A stretch of 64,000 bases of DNA from Erysipelotrichaceae bacterium (GTDB lineage Bacteria; Bacillota_I; Bacilli_A; Erysipelotrichales; Erysipelotrichaceae). Shown here in pieces: positions 51,460 through 61,900 of this stretch; positions within the stretch are counted from its first letter, which is position 1, and each line of letters starts with the position of its first letter. The position numbers and the translations under genes are program-made. The notes under the pieces are model-generated. The model was not told where the DNA came from. It saw only the letters and a list, made by a program, of their open reading frames with translations, and ran no database searches. Location of the stretch: contig JAIKXJ010000008.1 of the NCBI GenBank assembly GCA_024684175.1, positions 62,001-126,000 of the forward strand. Reading direction: 5' to 3'.

Positions 51460-52998
51460 ATGAAGGAAAAGACAGATCTCATCTTAAAGGCAGATCATAT
51501 CTTTACAGCGGAATCCGACGCACCGTTTTCCGGCTACGTCGCCGTGTCCGGTGATCGCATCACCGCAGTCGGGGAAGGGGAAATTCCCGAAGAATTCCTA
51601 CAAAACGAGGTCCGCTGTATCGACCTCGGGAACAGGACCCTGTGTCCGGGCTTCACCGATGTCCATTGTTTCTTTTCCGGCTATGTCATGCGCTTCGTCG
51701 GGGCCGACTTGAGTGAATGCATCAGCGACCATCAGGCAAGGAACGTCCTTAAAGACTATGCCGTGACCAAAACACAGGGACCGCTGCTCGGCCACGGCTT
51801 GCGCGTCCGCATTGCCCAAAGCGACCTCGATGCGGACTTTCCGGACCGTTGCGTCATCGCCTTCATGGAAGGCTGCGAGACCTGCTGCATGAATACAAAA
51901 GCGATCGAAGAATTCGGCTTCACGCCCGACCGCTGCTATCCGGAAGCCTATGTCGGACTCTTTCCTTATGTCCTGGGCGACAAAGACTTCATCAAGCCGC
52001 AGTTCATCGACTATATGAAGATGATGAACTCCCGCGGCATCACCTCGATCAAGGAGATGGGTTTCGATGACTACTATGGCTTTACCGATATCCTGGACGA
52101 ACTGCGGAAAAACGACGGGCTCACTCTGCGCGTCAGTTTCATGTCGCAGCCCGTCGCCAGAGACATCGACTTTGCCTATGGGGAAGCGATGCGTGAGAAG
52201 TTTCAGGGAGACAAAGTCAGCTTTTCCGGCTACAATCAGATGACCGACGGCTCGGTCTCCGAATACAACGCCGAACTCAAGGAACTTTATAACGGCAAAG
52301 ACTTCACCTGTGCCATGACGATCGACTGGGACAAGCTCTGCAAAGATGCCGTCGAAGCCGACAAACGAGGTTTCCGCTTCTCTTTACATGCCCAAGGCGA
52401 CGGAGCGATCGGAAAAACTCTGGACATCTTTGAAAAATGCCAGAGAGACGAAAACGGGAAAGTCGTTCACCGTCAGGCGATCACCGACCTGGAATTCTCC
52501 GATCCGGAAGATCTCGAACGGATGGGAAGGCTCGGCGTCACTGCCGAGATCTACCCGCAGATCCAGTCCATCGCCGACCGCGAAAACAAAACGGCGATGA
52601 TCAGGGAAAAGATCGGTGAGAAACGCGGACGCTTCTACTGGAACCGGCGCAAGATGGCCGACAGCGGCGTTACGATCAGCTGCGGGACGGACCTGCCTTT
52701 ACTGATCGATGACATCCCGGAATCGGTCTATCATGCCGTCGGCGGCTTCTTCCCGGAAGGCGGCGAACCCTTCAACAAAGAAAACATGCTGAAACTTCCC
52801 GAACTGTTGAAAGCCTGGACCTATGGAGGAGCCTATGACCTTGGCAAAGAGGAGATTTCAGGTACACTGAAGGTAGGGAAGAAAGCGGACATCGCCGTGA
52901 TCGACGGCGACCTGTTCCATACGCCGATCGACAAAGTCAGAGACCTAAAAGTCTGTCTGACGCTCTGCGACGGCAAGATCGTCTATCAAGGAGAATGA
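51460..52998 (+). CDS. YtcJ-type amidohydrolase with altered metal ligands
   Basis: A 512-residue protein of the YtcJ/amidohydrolase-3 group: DLILKADHIFTAE start, CPGFTDVHCFFSGYV, ITSIKEMGFDDYYGF, FSLHAQGDGAIG, SCGTDLPLLIDD and KVGKKADIAVIDGD. In the usual DxHxH motif the second His is Phe71 (HCF), and the His of the IEHA motif reads Asp (ITDLEF). The distal Asp and HAQGD are intact. The enzyme may use one metal, another metal, or be altered in activity. AAGGAG sets the start. An FGGY kinase gene begins one base after its stop. Confidence 0.82.
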   Translation: MKEKTDLILKADHIFTAESDAPFSGYVAVSGDRITAVGEGEIPEEFLQNEVRCIDLGNRTLCPGFTDVHCFFSGYVMRFVGADLSECISDHQARNVLKDYAVTKTQGPLLGHGLRVRIAQSDLDADFPDRCVIAFMEGCETCCMNTKAIEEFGFTPDRCYPEAYVGLFPYVLGDKDFIKPQFIDYMKMMNSRGITSIKEMGFDDYYGFTDILDELRKNDGLTLRVSFMSQPVARDIDFAYGEAMREKFQGDKVSFSGYNQMTDGSVSEYNAELKELYNGKDFTCAMTIDWDKLCKDAVEADKRGFRFSLHAQGDGAIGKTLDIFEKCQRDENGKVVHRQAITDLEFSDPEDLERMGRLGVTAEIYPQIQSIADRENKTAMIREKIGEKRGRFYWNRRKMADSGVTISCGTDLPLLIDDIPESVYHAVGGFFPEGGEPFNKENMLKLPELLKAWTYGGAYDLGKEEISGTLKVGKKADIAVIDGDLFHTPIDKVRDLKVCLTLCDGKIVYQGE

Positions 52999-52999
52999 T

Positions 53000-54538
53000 A
53001 TGAAAAAAGCCTACTTTATGGGTATCGATACCGGTACCAATTCCAGTAAAGGCGTACTGATCGATGACGAAGGAAGGATCATCGCCCAATATTCCACGAC
53101 CCACGCCATGACCAATCCCGCACCGGGACACTTTGAACACGATGCGGAAAAAGACTGGTGGGGCGACTTCTGCATCATCTCCAAAAAGCTGATCGAGATC
53201 TCCGCTGTCGATCCGCAGGACATCAAAGCCCTGGGGACTTCCGCCCTGGGTGCCGACTGCCTGCCGGTCGATGAAGACTGCAAGCCGTTACGCAAAGCGA
53301 TCCTCTACGGCATCGACGCCCGAGCGGTCGACGAGATGAAACAGCTCACGGAAATGTACGGAGAGGAACAGATCCGCAAATGGTACGGACGCCCCCTGTG
53401 CTCCAGCGACGTCATGCCGAAGATCCTCTGGATCAAAAACAAGGAACCGGAAGTCTATGCGAAAGCCTATAAATTTATCACCGCTTCGACCTATCTCACC
53501 GCCAAACTGACGGGAAACTATGTCGTCGATAAATTCCTGGGTCTGGCAAGCTTCAATCCGCTCTACGGTCCGGATCACAAGCCGGTCGAAGAATACTGCA
53601 AGCCGATCTGCCGCCCCGATCAGCTCGCCGAGATCCACGAAGCCACCGACATCGTCGGCTACGTCACGGAAAAAGCCTCGAAAGAGACCGGTCTGGCCAA
53701 GGGCACACCGGTATTGACCGGGACCGATGATTCCGGTGCCGAAGCGATCAGCGTCGGCGTCGTCTCACCGGGCAAGATGATGGTGCAGCTGGGCTCTTCG
53801 GTCTACATGATCCTGGGGACCGAAAAACTCATCGATGACGAACGCCTGTGGCGGGAAGAATTCATCGTTCCGGGACTTTGCGATATCTCCGCCGGCACCA
53901 ACACCGCCGGTTCTTTGACCAAGTGGTATCGTGACACGCTCTTCCCCGATGCCTTGAAGACCGAAAAAGAGACCGGCAGGGATGCCTACATCGAAATGAT
54001 GAACGGCGTCGATGCCATCCCGCCCGGAAGCGACGGTCTCATCACGCTGCCGTATTTCGCCGGGGAACGTACGCCGATCAACGACCCGCAGGCCAAAGGC
54101 ATCCTCTTCGGTCTGACACTTGCCCATACCCGGGCTCACATGTACCGCAGCGCCCTGGAAGGTGTCGCCTATTCCATCAACCAGCAGCTGAAACTGATGA
54201 AAGCCCACAACATCCCGATCGATCAGATCTTCGTGACCGGCGGCGGGACTTTGAATGAGGTATGGATGCAGATCATTGCCGACGTCTTAGGCATGGAGAT
54301 CTCTTCGCCGGCCGTGACCATCGGCGCCAGCTTCGGCGATGCCCTGATGGCCGCATCGGCAGTCTCCTATCCGGGTTTTGAGACTTACGACAGTCTGCTC
54401 AAATTCATCAAACCGGGAAAGACCTACGTGCCTGATATGGAGAAACATTGCATCTATGAGCGCTGCCAGGCGATCTACGACGCCTTGTACGAGTCGACCA
54501 AAGACCTCATGCATGAGGTCGACGACATCCTCAGCTGA
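53000..54538 (+). CDS. FGGY-family carbohydrate kinase (xylulokinase-like)
   Basis: A 512-residue FGGY kinase: MGIDTGTNSSKGVLID (phosphate 1), EHDAEKDWWGDF, GTSALGADCLPVD (substrate), then TGTDDSGAEAISVG, VQLGSSVYMILG, LPYFAGERTPINDP and TGGGTLNEVWMQIIAD (adenosine). It phosphorylates a pentulose or similar sugar. It is coupled to the amidohydrolase gene. The natural substrate could be released by that amidohydrolase; no transporter or aldolase is in this two-gene unit. Confidence 0.88.
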   Translation: MKKAYFMGIDTGTNSSKGVLIDDEGRIIAQYSTTHAMTNPAPGHFEHDAEKDWWGDFCIISKKLIEISAVDPQDIKALGTSALGADCLPVDEDCKPLRKAILYGIDARAVDEMKQLTEMYGEEQIRKWYGRPLCSSDVMPKILWIKNKEPEVYAKAYKFITASTYLTAKLTGNYVVDKFLGLASFNPLYGPDHKPVEEYCKPICRPDQLAEIHEATDIVGYVTEKASKETGLAKGTPVLTGTDDSGAEAISVGVVSPGKMMVQLGSSVYMILGTEKLIDDERLWREEFIVPGLCDISAGTNTAGSLTKWYRDTLFPDALKTEKETGRDAYIEMMNGVDAIPPGSDGLITLPYFAGERTPINDPQAKGILFGLTLAHTRAHMYRSALEGVAYSINQQLKLMKAHNIPIDQIFVTGGGTLNEVWMQIIADVLGMEISSPAVTIGASFGDALMAASAVSYPGFETYDSLLKFIKPGKTYVPDMEKHCIYERCQAIYDALYESTKDLMHEVDDILS

Positions 54539-54541
54539 TAA

Positions 54542-54570
54542 AAAACGGCCTGACACTGTCAGGTCGTTTT
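54542..54570. terminator. Bidirectional terminator
   Basis: AAAACGGCCTGAC/GTCAGGTCGTTTT with loop ACT; T runs on both strands. It lies between the convergent FGGY kinase and AraD-like genes. Confidence 0.82.
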
Positions 54571-54580
54571 CATTCTTATC

Positions 54581-54603
54581 AACGGATCGCAAGATCCGTT
54601 TTT
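54581..54603 (+). terminator. Second terminator hairpin
   Basis: AACGGATC/GATCCGTT with GCAA (GNRA) loop and trailing T, 10 bases after the first. Confidence 0.7.
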
Positions 54604-55248
54604 CTATGGCTGGCCATAATAGCCCCGCGGGGCATCTTCCGCATCCGCTTCTTCCCGGCTGAGCACGGCGATCTCTCTTCCAGTGGCTAAGGCTTGTAAG
54701 TAAACATCACAGCTTTCTTCCAGATAGACTGCTGCACACAAAGCCTGGTCCAGGTCTTTTCCGTACGCCATGACGCCATGATTCTTCAAGATCACACACA
54801 AGGCTTTGCCGGCATATTCCACTGTCTCTATGCCCATGCCTTCATCCGAAGAGATGGTGAACGGTGCGACCTTCACTTCGTCTTTCACCTCATCGATCAA
54901 TGTCGTCGAGATCAAAGGTAGCTTATCTGCCACCAGAGACAAGGCGACGGCTTTGGGCTGGTGGGTGTGGATGACCGCTTTGACGTCCATATGATCCAGG
55001 ATATAGAGGATCGCCTTGAGATCGGACGTCGGCCGCCGTGTTCCTTCGACGATATTACCTTCAAGATCCGTGATGACGATATCTTCCGGCTTCATCGTCT
55101 CATACGCCATCGCGGTCGGCGTGACCAAGACAAGATCATCGACCCGCAAAGAGACGTTTCCTCCCGACATGCGGATGAGACCGTACCTTTCCATCGTCAA
55201 CGCCGTATCGATCAGTTTCTGACGCAGCTGTTCATGTAACATCTTCAC
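54604..55248 (-). CDS. Class II aldolase/adducin, AraD/UlaF-type epimerase or aldolase
   Basis: A 214-residue zinc enzyme of the class II aldolase/adducin family: MSGGNVSLRVDDLVLVTPTAMAYETM, RRPTSDLKAILYIL, VIHTHQPKAVAL (zinc HxH) and LKNHGVMAYGKDL (HG), ending GYYGQP, like the YYGQ end of L-ribulose-5-phosphate 4-epimerase AraD; the first half also resembles FucA. It could be the 4-epimerase of an L-xylulose pathway. It shares four bases (ATGA) with the Rpe-like gene. Confidence 0.8.
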   Translation of the reverse strand: MKMLHEQLRQKLIDTALTMERYGLIRMSGGNVSLRVDDLVLVTPTAMAYETMKPEDIVITDLEGNIVEGTRRPTSDLKAILYILDHMDVKAVIHTHQPKAVALSLVADKLPLISTTLIDEVKDEVKVAPFTISSDEGMGIETVEYAGKALCVILKNHGVMAYGKDLDQALCAAVYLEESCDVYLQALATGREIAVLSREEADAEDAPRGYYGQP

Positions 55249-55916
55249 ACCTCCCTGCTGAAATACTTGTTTTCATAGCCTCTTCCCAGTTCGAGGAAGC
55301 GGTCATAAGCTTTCTTGAAATCTTCGGCCTGAAAGACCGCCCGGCCGATCACCGCACCGTCGGCACCGGCCTTGATGATGTCTTCCAGATTGAACTCATT
55401 GACCCCGCCGTCGATCCAGATCATCAGATCTCTTCCGAAAAGCCTTCTTGCCTCTTCGATCTTTTTCAGGACCGCCTTTCGAAACGGCAGGCCGTCTTCA
55501 TCCGCTTCCACCGAAACAAGCAGAAGCAGATCGATCTGATCGGCGTAAGGCTCGATGAACTTGACCGGTGTCTTGAGGTTGAGTGCCAGTCCGGCCTTCT
55601 TTCCCAGATGACGGACCTTGCTTAAAAACAAGCTCGGGTAGGGCAGGACTTCGATGTGAGCGGAGATCATCTCCACCCCGGCCTCAGCCAGATCGTCCAC
55701 ATGATCCAGCGGATTCAGGACTTCCAGATGGGCATCCAAAGGGACGTCGGTATACGAGGCGATCTGTCCGGCCAGCCCGCTTCCGAAACTGATCCCCCGG
55801 ACGAAGTTTCCGTCATCGATGTCCAGATGGATGTGTTCGAATCCTTTTGCCCGGTCCAGCACACTTTTCAGATCCAGCAGATCCGCCGAATAGATCGAAG
55901 GAGATATCGTAAACAT
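55245..55916 (-). CDS. Ribulose-phosphate 3-epimerase-like protein
   Basis: A 223-residue Rpe-fold protein: ISPSIYSADLLDL, HIHLDIDDGNFVRG (His and Asp), LDAHLEVLNP (His), HIEVLPYP, and WIDGGVNEFN (catalytic Asp), GAVIGRAVFQ. The catalytic His and Asp are conserved. The ATG at 55916 is placed just after the LyxK stop, whose AGGTGA acts as ribosome site. In the context of LyxK and an AraD-type protein it could act as L-xylulose-5-phosphate 3-epimerase in place of UlaE, but this is inference. Confidence 0.85.
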   Translation of the reverse strand: MFTISPSIYSADLLDLKSVLDRAKGFEHIHLDIDDGNFVRGISFGSGLAGQIASYTDVPLDAHLEVLNPLDHVDDLAEAGVEMISAHIEVLPYPSLFLSKVRHLGKKAGLALNLKTPVKFIEPYADQIDLLLLVSVEADEDGLPFRKAVLKKIEEARRLFGRDLMIWIDGGVNEFNLEDIIKAGADGAVIGRAVFQAEDFKKAYDRFLELGRGYENKYFSREV

Positions 55917-55920
55917 AGTT

Positions 55921-57435
55921 TCACCTGCACTTTCCTGCCAGCAGATCGACCGCCGCGATCGCTGCGATATAATTTTCATATTTCAAACGATAGATCTTCG
56001 CATACTCTTCTCTCGGAAGATAGAGCCTTCCCATATGGACCATCTGCTTCACACCTTCCTTCAGGTCTTTGAACAGCCCGCAGGCGACAGCTGCGCCGAT
56101 CGCCGCACCCTTGGCGCCGATCTGGCTTCCTTCCAGCGTCTGTATCGGCATCCCCAGGGCATCGGCCATCATCTGCGACCAGACTTCCGAGTTGGTGATC
56201 CCGCCGGAAAGTCTGGCCGACTTGTAGGAACTTAAGGGTCTTTGAAGATTATATACATGACGGACGCCGGAGAAAACGACACCTTCATAGATCGCCCGGA
56301 TCAGGGAAGCCGCATTGTCTTCTGCCGACAGATTCAGGAACGCGCCTTTGGCTTGCGCCTCACTTGCGCTGGCAAAGACATACGGGACAAAGATCGCGCG
56401 GCTCTTTTCCGGCGGACATCCTTCGGCCATCCTGTCACAGAGCTCATAGATCTCTTTTTTGGAAAGATCTTCAGCATATGTCCGGATGATCTTTTCGATA
56501 TACCAGTTGAAGTTTCCGGCAGAGGTCGGTGAAGAATCTTCCATCAGATAGTGATCCTTCAGATAAGAGACCGTCGCCGTGTTGGTCCGCCGGTCGTAAT
56601 CCTTCGTTGCATTCTTCGTCAGAAATTCGTTGATCGACCAGGTCCCGGCGATCAGACACAGTTCCTCATCCGAGAGGATCCCGCTGGCCAGCGCATTGGC
56701 ATCGATGTCAAAGAGACCTGCACTGACCGGTGTCCCTTCCTTGAGCCCTGTCTGCAAGGCTGCTTCTTTCGTGACGTATCCGGCGATGTCGAAACTGTCT
56801 AAGACCTTCGGCATCTTATCGAAACAGTCTTCGATCCCCAGTATGGCAAACAGCTCTCTGCCGTAGTCTTTTGTATCCTGATCGAACAGGCTCGTCGAAG
56901 AAGCTTCCGTGATCTCGCCGTTGAGCGCTCCGGTCAGCCGATAACGGAGATAGTCTTTCAGTGACAGGATCCAGCGGCAGCGGTCGAGCACATCCGGATC
57001 GTTGTTTCTGAACCACGGCAGCAGGACTGCCGGCTGGGCAGACCACAGGGTCTGTCTCGTATAAGGAAACAGCCTCCTCTCCGTTCCGTCAGCTTTGAAT
57101 TCCTGCACCAGTTTTCCTGCCCGGTCATCCGTGGAGACGATGGCCGGATAGACCGGCTCGATCCGTTCGTCGACAAGGACCAGCCCGTTGCCATAGGCAG
57201 TGATGCCGATCGCTGCGATGTCAGCCGCATCGACGGAAGATCTTTCGATACAGTCGCGGATCACCTGCACATTGGCCTTCCAGACATCTCCTGCATCGCG
57301 TTCCGTAAAACCCGGTCCCGGTGTTTGGATCGGTACCTGTGCCGCCGAAACGGCGATCTGCTTTCCTTTCACATCAAAAAGAGCGCACTTGATATCGCTG
57401 CCGCCGTTATCGATCCCCAAGAGATATTTACTCAT
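55921..57435 (-). CDS. lyxK: FGGY kinase, L-xylulose kinase-like (LyxK)
   Basis: A 504-residue FGGY kinase that resembles remembered LyxK: YLLGIDNGGSDIKCALF, GFTERDAGDVW, YTRQTLWSAQPAVLL, GTWSINEFLT, EDSSPTSAGNFNWYIEK and AIYEGVVFSGVRHVYNL. It phosphorylates L-xylulose (or another ketose) at O5. It is first of a three-gene minus-strand unit with Rpe-like and AraD-like genes. A 152-base gap separates it from the divergent glycosidase gene, with an AT-rich TATATT element. Confidence 0.8.
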   Translation of the reverse strand: MSKYLLGIDNGGSDIKCALFDVKGKQIAVSAAQVPIQTPGPGFTERDAGDVWKANVQVIRDCIERSSVDAADIAAIGITAYGNGLVLVDERIEPVYPAIVSTDDRAGKLVQEFKADGTERRLFPYTRQTLWSAQPAVLLPWFRNNDPDVLDRCRWILSLKDYLRYRLTGALNGEITEASSTSLFDQDTKDYGRELFAILGIEDCFDKMPKVLDSFDIAGYVTKEAALQTGLKEGTPVSAGLFDIDANALASGILSDEELCLIAGTWSINEFLTKNATKDYDRRTNTATVSYLKDHYLMEDSSPTSAGNFNWYIEKIIRTYAEDLSKKEIYELCDRMAEGCPPEKSRAIFVPYVFASASEAQAKGAFLNLSAEDNAASLIRAIYEGVVFSGVRHVYNLQRPLSSYKSARLSGGITNSEVWSQMMADALGMPIQTLEGSQIGAKGAAIGAAVACGLFKDLKEGVKQMVHMGRLYLPREEYAKIYRLKYENYIAAIAAVDLLAGKCR

Positions 57436-57587
57436 CGCCGTGAGCCTCCTTCTTCCTGTCGATGATCCGTAATGTTTACCCGGTTTAAATATATCATCGT
57501 CGCAAGACTCTCCACAACTTAACTTCTTTTCCGGCTTTCTTATCCTTTTGTTTTTTTCCTGTTACCATTGAGATAGAAAGACAAACG

Positions 57588-58880
57588 ATGGAATCAAAGA
57601 TCTGCATCTATCCTTTGAAAGGAAACAAGATCCTGCGTGCGCAGATCGTCAAAGCCGATTCGTTCGGCTCTCTTCATTTCGCAAGACCGGACCATGATCC
57701 CTTTTCGTTTCAGCAGGTCGCATCCTTATACAAAAACTTCATCGTCAAAAAATATGCTCCGGTCTTCGGAAAGACCGTCATCTTTGATGCATCTTCGAGC
57801 TTCGATACCTCCGCTTCCTTGAACAAAGCCTTCCGTGAAGACGGCTTTCTGCGAAACGGACAGATTGCGTTCCGTAAGAAGGAGACCGAAGAGATCTTTG
57901 CGTCATTAAAGAAAGAGGATAAGCTTCTGATCGCCGCAGGAAAATGCAAGACGCTGACCTTCCTGCCGGTCGGAGACCGCCTGGGCTTTCTTTCCGAAAG
58001 CTTTTCCGATGCATCGCTTGCGGTCAACACCTCCTTTTTCCTGATGGACAAATGGGACTGTGCTTCCGTCTTCGATCAGATCGGCATTCCCATCGGTCTG
58101 ATGAAAGAAAACGAGACCATACTCAATCCGCCGCAGTATGACCGGGAAGCCTTTTTATTGAAAAAAGACGGATCGGTACGGATACGGAAAGTCTCTTTGA
58201 AACAGATCAAAGTAAAGATCGGTGCCCGAGTGTTTCAGCACGGCAGAAACTGCCGCTTCTATGAACGGACCGACTGCGGCAAAACGCCTTCCGGCAAGAC
58301 CGATCTGCTCATCTGCGGCAACAGGCTCTGTGCGATAAGTCCGGGCAATACCGTGGTCCCCTCCGGCGGCTTCGTCATCAAGACCGACGAAGACGTGAGC
58401 GACCTGAAAGACAAAGAGGTCACCTATGAAGGGCTTGAAGATGTGATCTTCGCCCTGCAGGCAGGAAACAGTGTCCTGATCGACGGTGTGCCGACGAAAA
58501 GGTTTATCTCCCCGTTCAACCGCTTCTACGATCCGTTTACCGCTCCTTATCCGCCGTCCGTATATCCTTTGAGTTTCAATAAGGCAAGAGCACCGCGGAT
58601 CTTGTTCGGAGCCGACGAAAACCAAAGACCGGTCTTCGTCTGGATCGAAGGTGCCGGCAAGTTCGGTCATGTTGCAGGACAGGAGAGCGAAGGGGCGACG
58701 ATGGCCGATGCGGTGAAGATCGCCGCCGACGCCGGTATGCGCGACGCCATCCATCTCGACGGGGGAGGCTCCGCCCAGATCCTGCTGAAAGGCGAAAGGG
58801 CACTTCGTCTTTCCGACCGCGATCCGGTCGATCATCACGAGATCGAACGGGCAGTGCCGATGGCTCTGATCATCCGTTGA
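57588..58880 (+). CDS. Phosphodiester glycosidase (NAGPA-domain) family protein
   Basis: A 430-residue protein with the NAGPA fold in its C-terminal half: FVWIEGAGKFGHVAG, EGATMADAVKIAADAGMRDAIHLDGGGSAQILL, ending DHHEIERAVPMALIIR. The DGGGSA motif is the family mark. The N-terminal half (DASSSFDTSASLNKAF and so on) is unfamiliar. The family uncovers phosphodiester-linked sugars, as in mannose-6-phosphate or exopolysaccharide chemistry. No signal peptide is seen, so it may be cytoplasmic. It is a single gene. Confidence 0.8.
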   Translation: MESKICIYPLKGNKILRAQIVKADSFGSLHFARPDHDPFSFQQVASLYKNFIVKKYAPVFGKTVIFDASSSFDTSASLNKAFREDGFLRNGQIAFRKKETEEIFASLKKEDKLLIAAGKCKTLTFLPVGDRLGFLSESFSDASLAVNTSFFLMDKWDCASVFDQIGIPIGLMKENETILNPPQYDREAFLLKKDGSVRIRKVSLKQIKVKIGARVFQHGRNCRFYERTDCGKTPSGKTDLLICGNRLCAISPGNTVVPSGGFVIKTDEDVSDLKDKEVTYEGLEDVIFALQAGNSVLIDGVPTKRFISPFNRFYDPFTAPYPPSVYPLSFNKARAPRILFGADENQRPVFVWIEGAGKFGHVAGQESEGATMADAVKIAADAGMRDAIHLDGGGSAQILLKGERALRLSDRDPVDHHEIERAVPMALIIR

Positions 58881-58887
58881 AACAAAA

Positions 58888-58920
58888 AAAAGATCTCTCT
58901 GAAGCTCAGGGAGATCTTTT
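58888..58920. terminator. Bidirectional terminator
   Basis: AAAAGATCTCTCTGA/TCAGGGAGATCTTTT (one wobble pair) with loop AGC, T on both strands. Confidence 0.85.
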
Positions 58921-58932
58921 CATATCGTTCTA

Positions 58933-61900
58933 TCAGATATCGGTCAGCTTGAGATCCTTGACCTTGCGAAGTGCTGTCTGCACGATCACAAAGGAGAAGA
59001 ACGCCGTGACCCCGGCGGCGATCAGACCGCCGAGATAATAAATGTTCCGGTCGAAACAGCTGGTGTTTTCCAGCAGCAGGATGATCCTGTAGCCCATGAA
59101 GGCGCCTAACGGCAGACCGATGAGGATGCCGATCGCTGTCGTTAAGACGAGCTCTCTTCCGACATAATCCTTGACTTCCTTCACCGTGAAGCCGTTGACC
59201 CGCATGATCGTCAGTTCCCGTTTCTTCTGGTTGATGAACATGCTGACGAGGTTGAGCAGGATGAAATACGCCATCGCAAACGCCATCACCGTCAGCAACA
59301 TCACCATGGCCCGGGCAACGGAGACGAAAGAATCGAAGTCTGCCTTGTCGTTGTCCGATGAAAGGATATTGTTGACGCCGTCGAGCTTCAGCAGCGTCTG
59401 CTTCATCTCTTCCGCTTTGGCTTCATCGATCCTGACCAGATACTGGCTGTTGACCGGTTCGGTATCGTAGATCTTGCGATAGGTCTCTCTTGACATCAGG
59501 AAGATTCTGGCGGCATACAACATGTAGTCGTCCGCCACATCGGCATCGTAGGAATTCATGACCTTGTCAAAGACCGTGATCTTTCCTTTTTCCGTATAAT
59601 GCGCCGTCTCGTTGGCCTTGATCGGCACATAGATGCCTTCCTTGTCCAGAGCCATCGGCTGCTTAGTCTTAGTGTCGGTGATCAGCAGGAAGTCTTTGAC
59701 CTCGTTGAGATCGCCGATCAGGAAACGGCAGGAATCAAGTTCATCGCCGTTCATGAAGGTATGGTTGCGAATGATGACCTTGGTATATTCCGCGCCGTTT
59801 TTATTCAGGATGTTCTCGATCTGTTCCTCGGCCTTCTCGTTGATGCTGCTGTCATAATCGATCTGATAGTCATAGCGGTTGATGTGGTTGAACTGTAAGT
59901 CGACCGCCGAAGAGATCGAATGCAGGATCGTCAGTCCGATGAAGATCAAAGCGCAGGATCCGGCGATCGAAGCGATCGTCACCAGGACGCGTTTCGGATC
60001 GGAGATCATGTTGCGCAAGATCAGCCGGGAATATAGCGAACCGGAAGACGCTTTCGCATTCTTCTTCTTGATGGCCGGCGGTGCGCTTTCCTGCATCAGG
60101 ATCCTGGCCGGCTGTTTGACCAGACGGTGGCAGGCAAGATACACGGCAGCGACCGTCAAGACTAACGAAGCCGCCCCGACGATGATGACCGGCACGGCCT
60201 CAAAGCACGGTTTCAGTTCGCCCAGATGGAAGTAGGAAGTCTGTGAAGAAAGGGTATACCTCAACAGCACGAAATAGGACAGAAGCAGTCCGGCGATGAC
60301 GCCGATGAGGGAAGCTGAAAGGGCAAAGACCATGTATTTCGCCATGATCTCCGAATTGAAGAAGCCCAGGGCTTTGGTCGTACCGACCTGCGTGCGCTGT
60401 TCATCGATCGTCTTGCCCAAGGTCGCATAGATGACTAAGGCACCGACCACGACAAACAGCAGTGAGAAGGTGATCGAGATGCCGGAGGTGTTTTCCGTCA
60501 GGCTCTTGGCAAAGACGTAAGAGGCATTGCCTTTGATGTTGAAGAAGATCCAGCGGTTTTCGGGAACTTCACCGATGCGTTTCTTTGCCTCTTCGATCGC
60601 CTTGACGCCGTCTTCGTATTCTTTCAGTTTGGCCTGGTATTCTTCTTCTTTTTCTTTGATCTGCTGCTTGGCGGTATCCAAGGCGCTGACGCCTTTGCGG
60701 TATGCCGCCATGCCGTTCTCATAATCTTTCAGACCCTTTTCGTATTCTTCCAGCCCCTCAAGGTAACTGCGGTAAGCGCCTTTGAAGGTGCCGTAGGCAT
60801 CGTTGTATTCCTTCTTGCCCTTAAGATACTTCAAATGTCCTTCTTCCCATTTTTGGGCTTCGGGAACACCGGACTTCTCTTTGATGTAATCGACCGCCTC
60901 ATCGATCTGTTCGGCGGTGATATGGTCATTGAATCTTTGCAGCCAGTTCCTGACACTTTCGAAATAATCGTCTCTGGTCCAGTCGAAGCTGAAGTCCTGC
61001 GTGAATGGGAAGGTCTTCATGCTGAGAGAGGAACTGTCGACGTTGAAAGTGTCGCTTTCCAGCCAGTCGATCCTCTCATAAAGCGCCGGGACCTTTTCAT
61101 TCACCCATTCTTTTAAGGTGATGCGGATGTCGACGAAGTGCCGGTAGCCTTCGGTCAGCTGTTTTCTGCCGTCGATCAGTTTTTTCTCCGCTTCCTGCAG
61201 TTCATTCTCTGCACCGGCGAGCTGGCCGCCGACCTGATCGAGGGTCTGCTTTCCGGCATCGAGCTGTGCCTTGCCGGCTTTCAGCTGCTGATTGGTCGAA
61301 GCGAGCTTCTTCTCGTTCTTTTCGATCTCCGCCTGATTCTCATCCAGGAGTCTTCTCGCTTCGTCGAGCTGTCCTTTCGCCTCATCGAGCTTGGCCTGAT
61401 TCTCATCGATAACACTTTGCAACTTTGAGACGATCTGTTCGTAGCGGATCTTCGCCCGCTCATCAGCGATATTTTCGACCGATCCCTGTTTGTCTTTGAT
61501 GTCTTCAAAATAAGACTTCGAAAAAGCATCGCGTTCTTTCTGATCCTTGAAACGGACCTCGATGCTGCTGTAGCTGTGATCGAAGCCGTCTTCTCCTTCA
61601 TTGAACGCCGACTTACGGATCAGCACATAGTTGTTTCCGGCATTGTCCATGATCTTGGCGATATGATCGGGGTGGATGCAGATACCGGTGATCGTGAAGA
61701 TGTTCTGTTTCAGATAGGGGCTCTGGTCGGTATAGACGATGTCACCGATCGACAGCTCCATCTTGTCGGCGAGCCCTTGTTCAACGAGGCATTCGTTGTC
61801 TTTTGCCGGGAAGGAACCTTCCAAAAGGCGGGGAACATTGACCGTCTCATCCAGACTCAAAAGAGCCGCGTTCCTTGAACCGTCTCCGTCTTTGACGACT

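Noticed and set aside
61158..61440. The Glu/Lys/Gln-rich stretch as an SMC-type or separate coiled-coil gene
   Set aside because: It is in frame and continuous with the FtsX permease, whose membrane helices lie before and after it.
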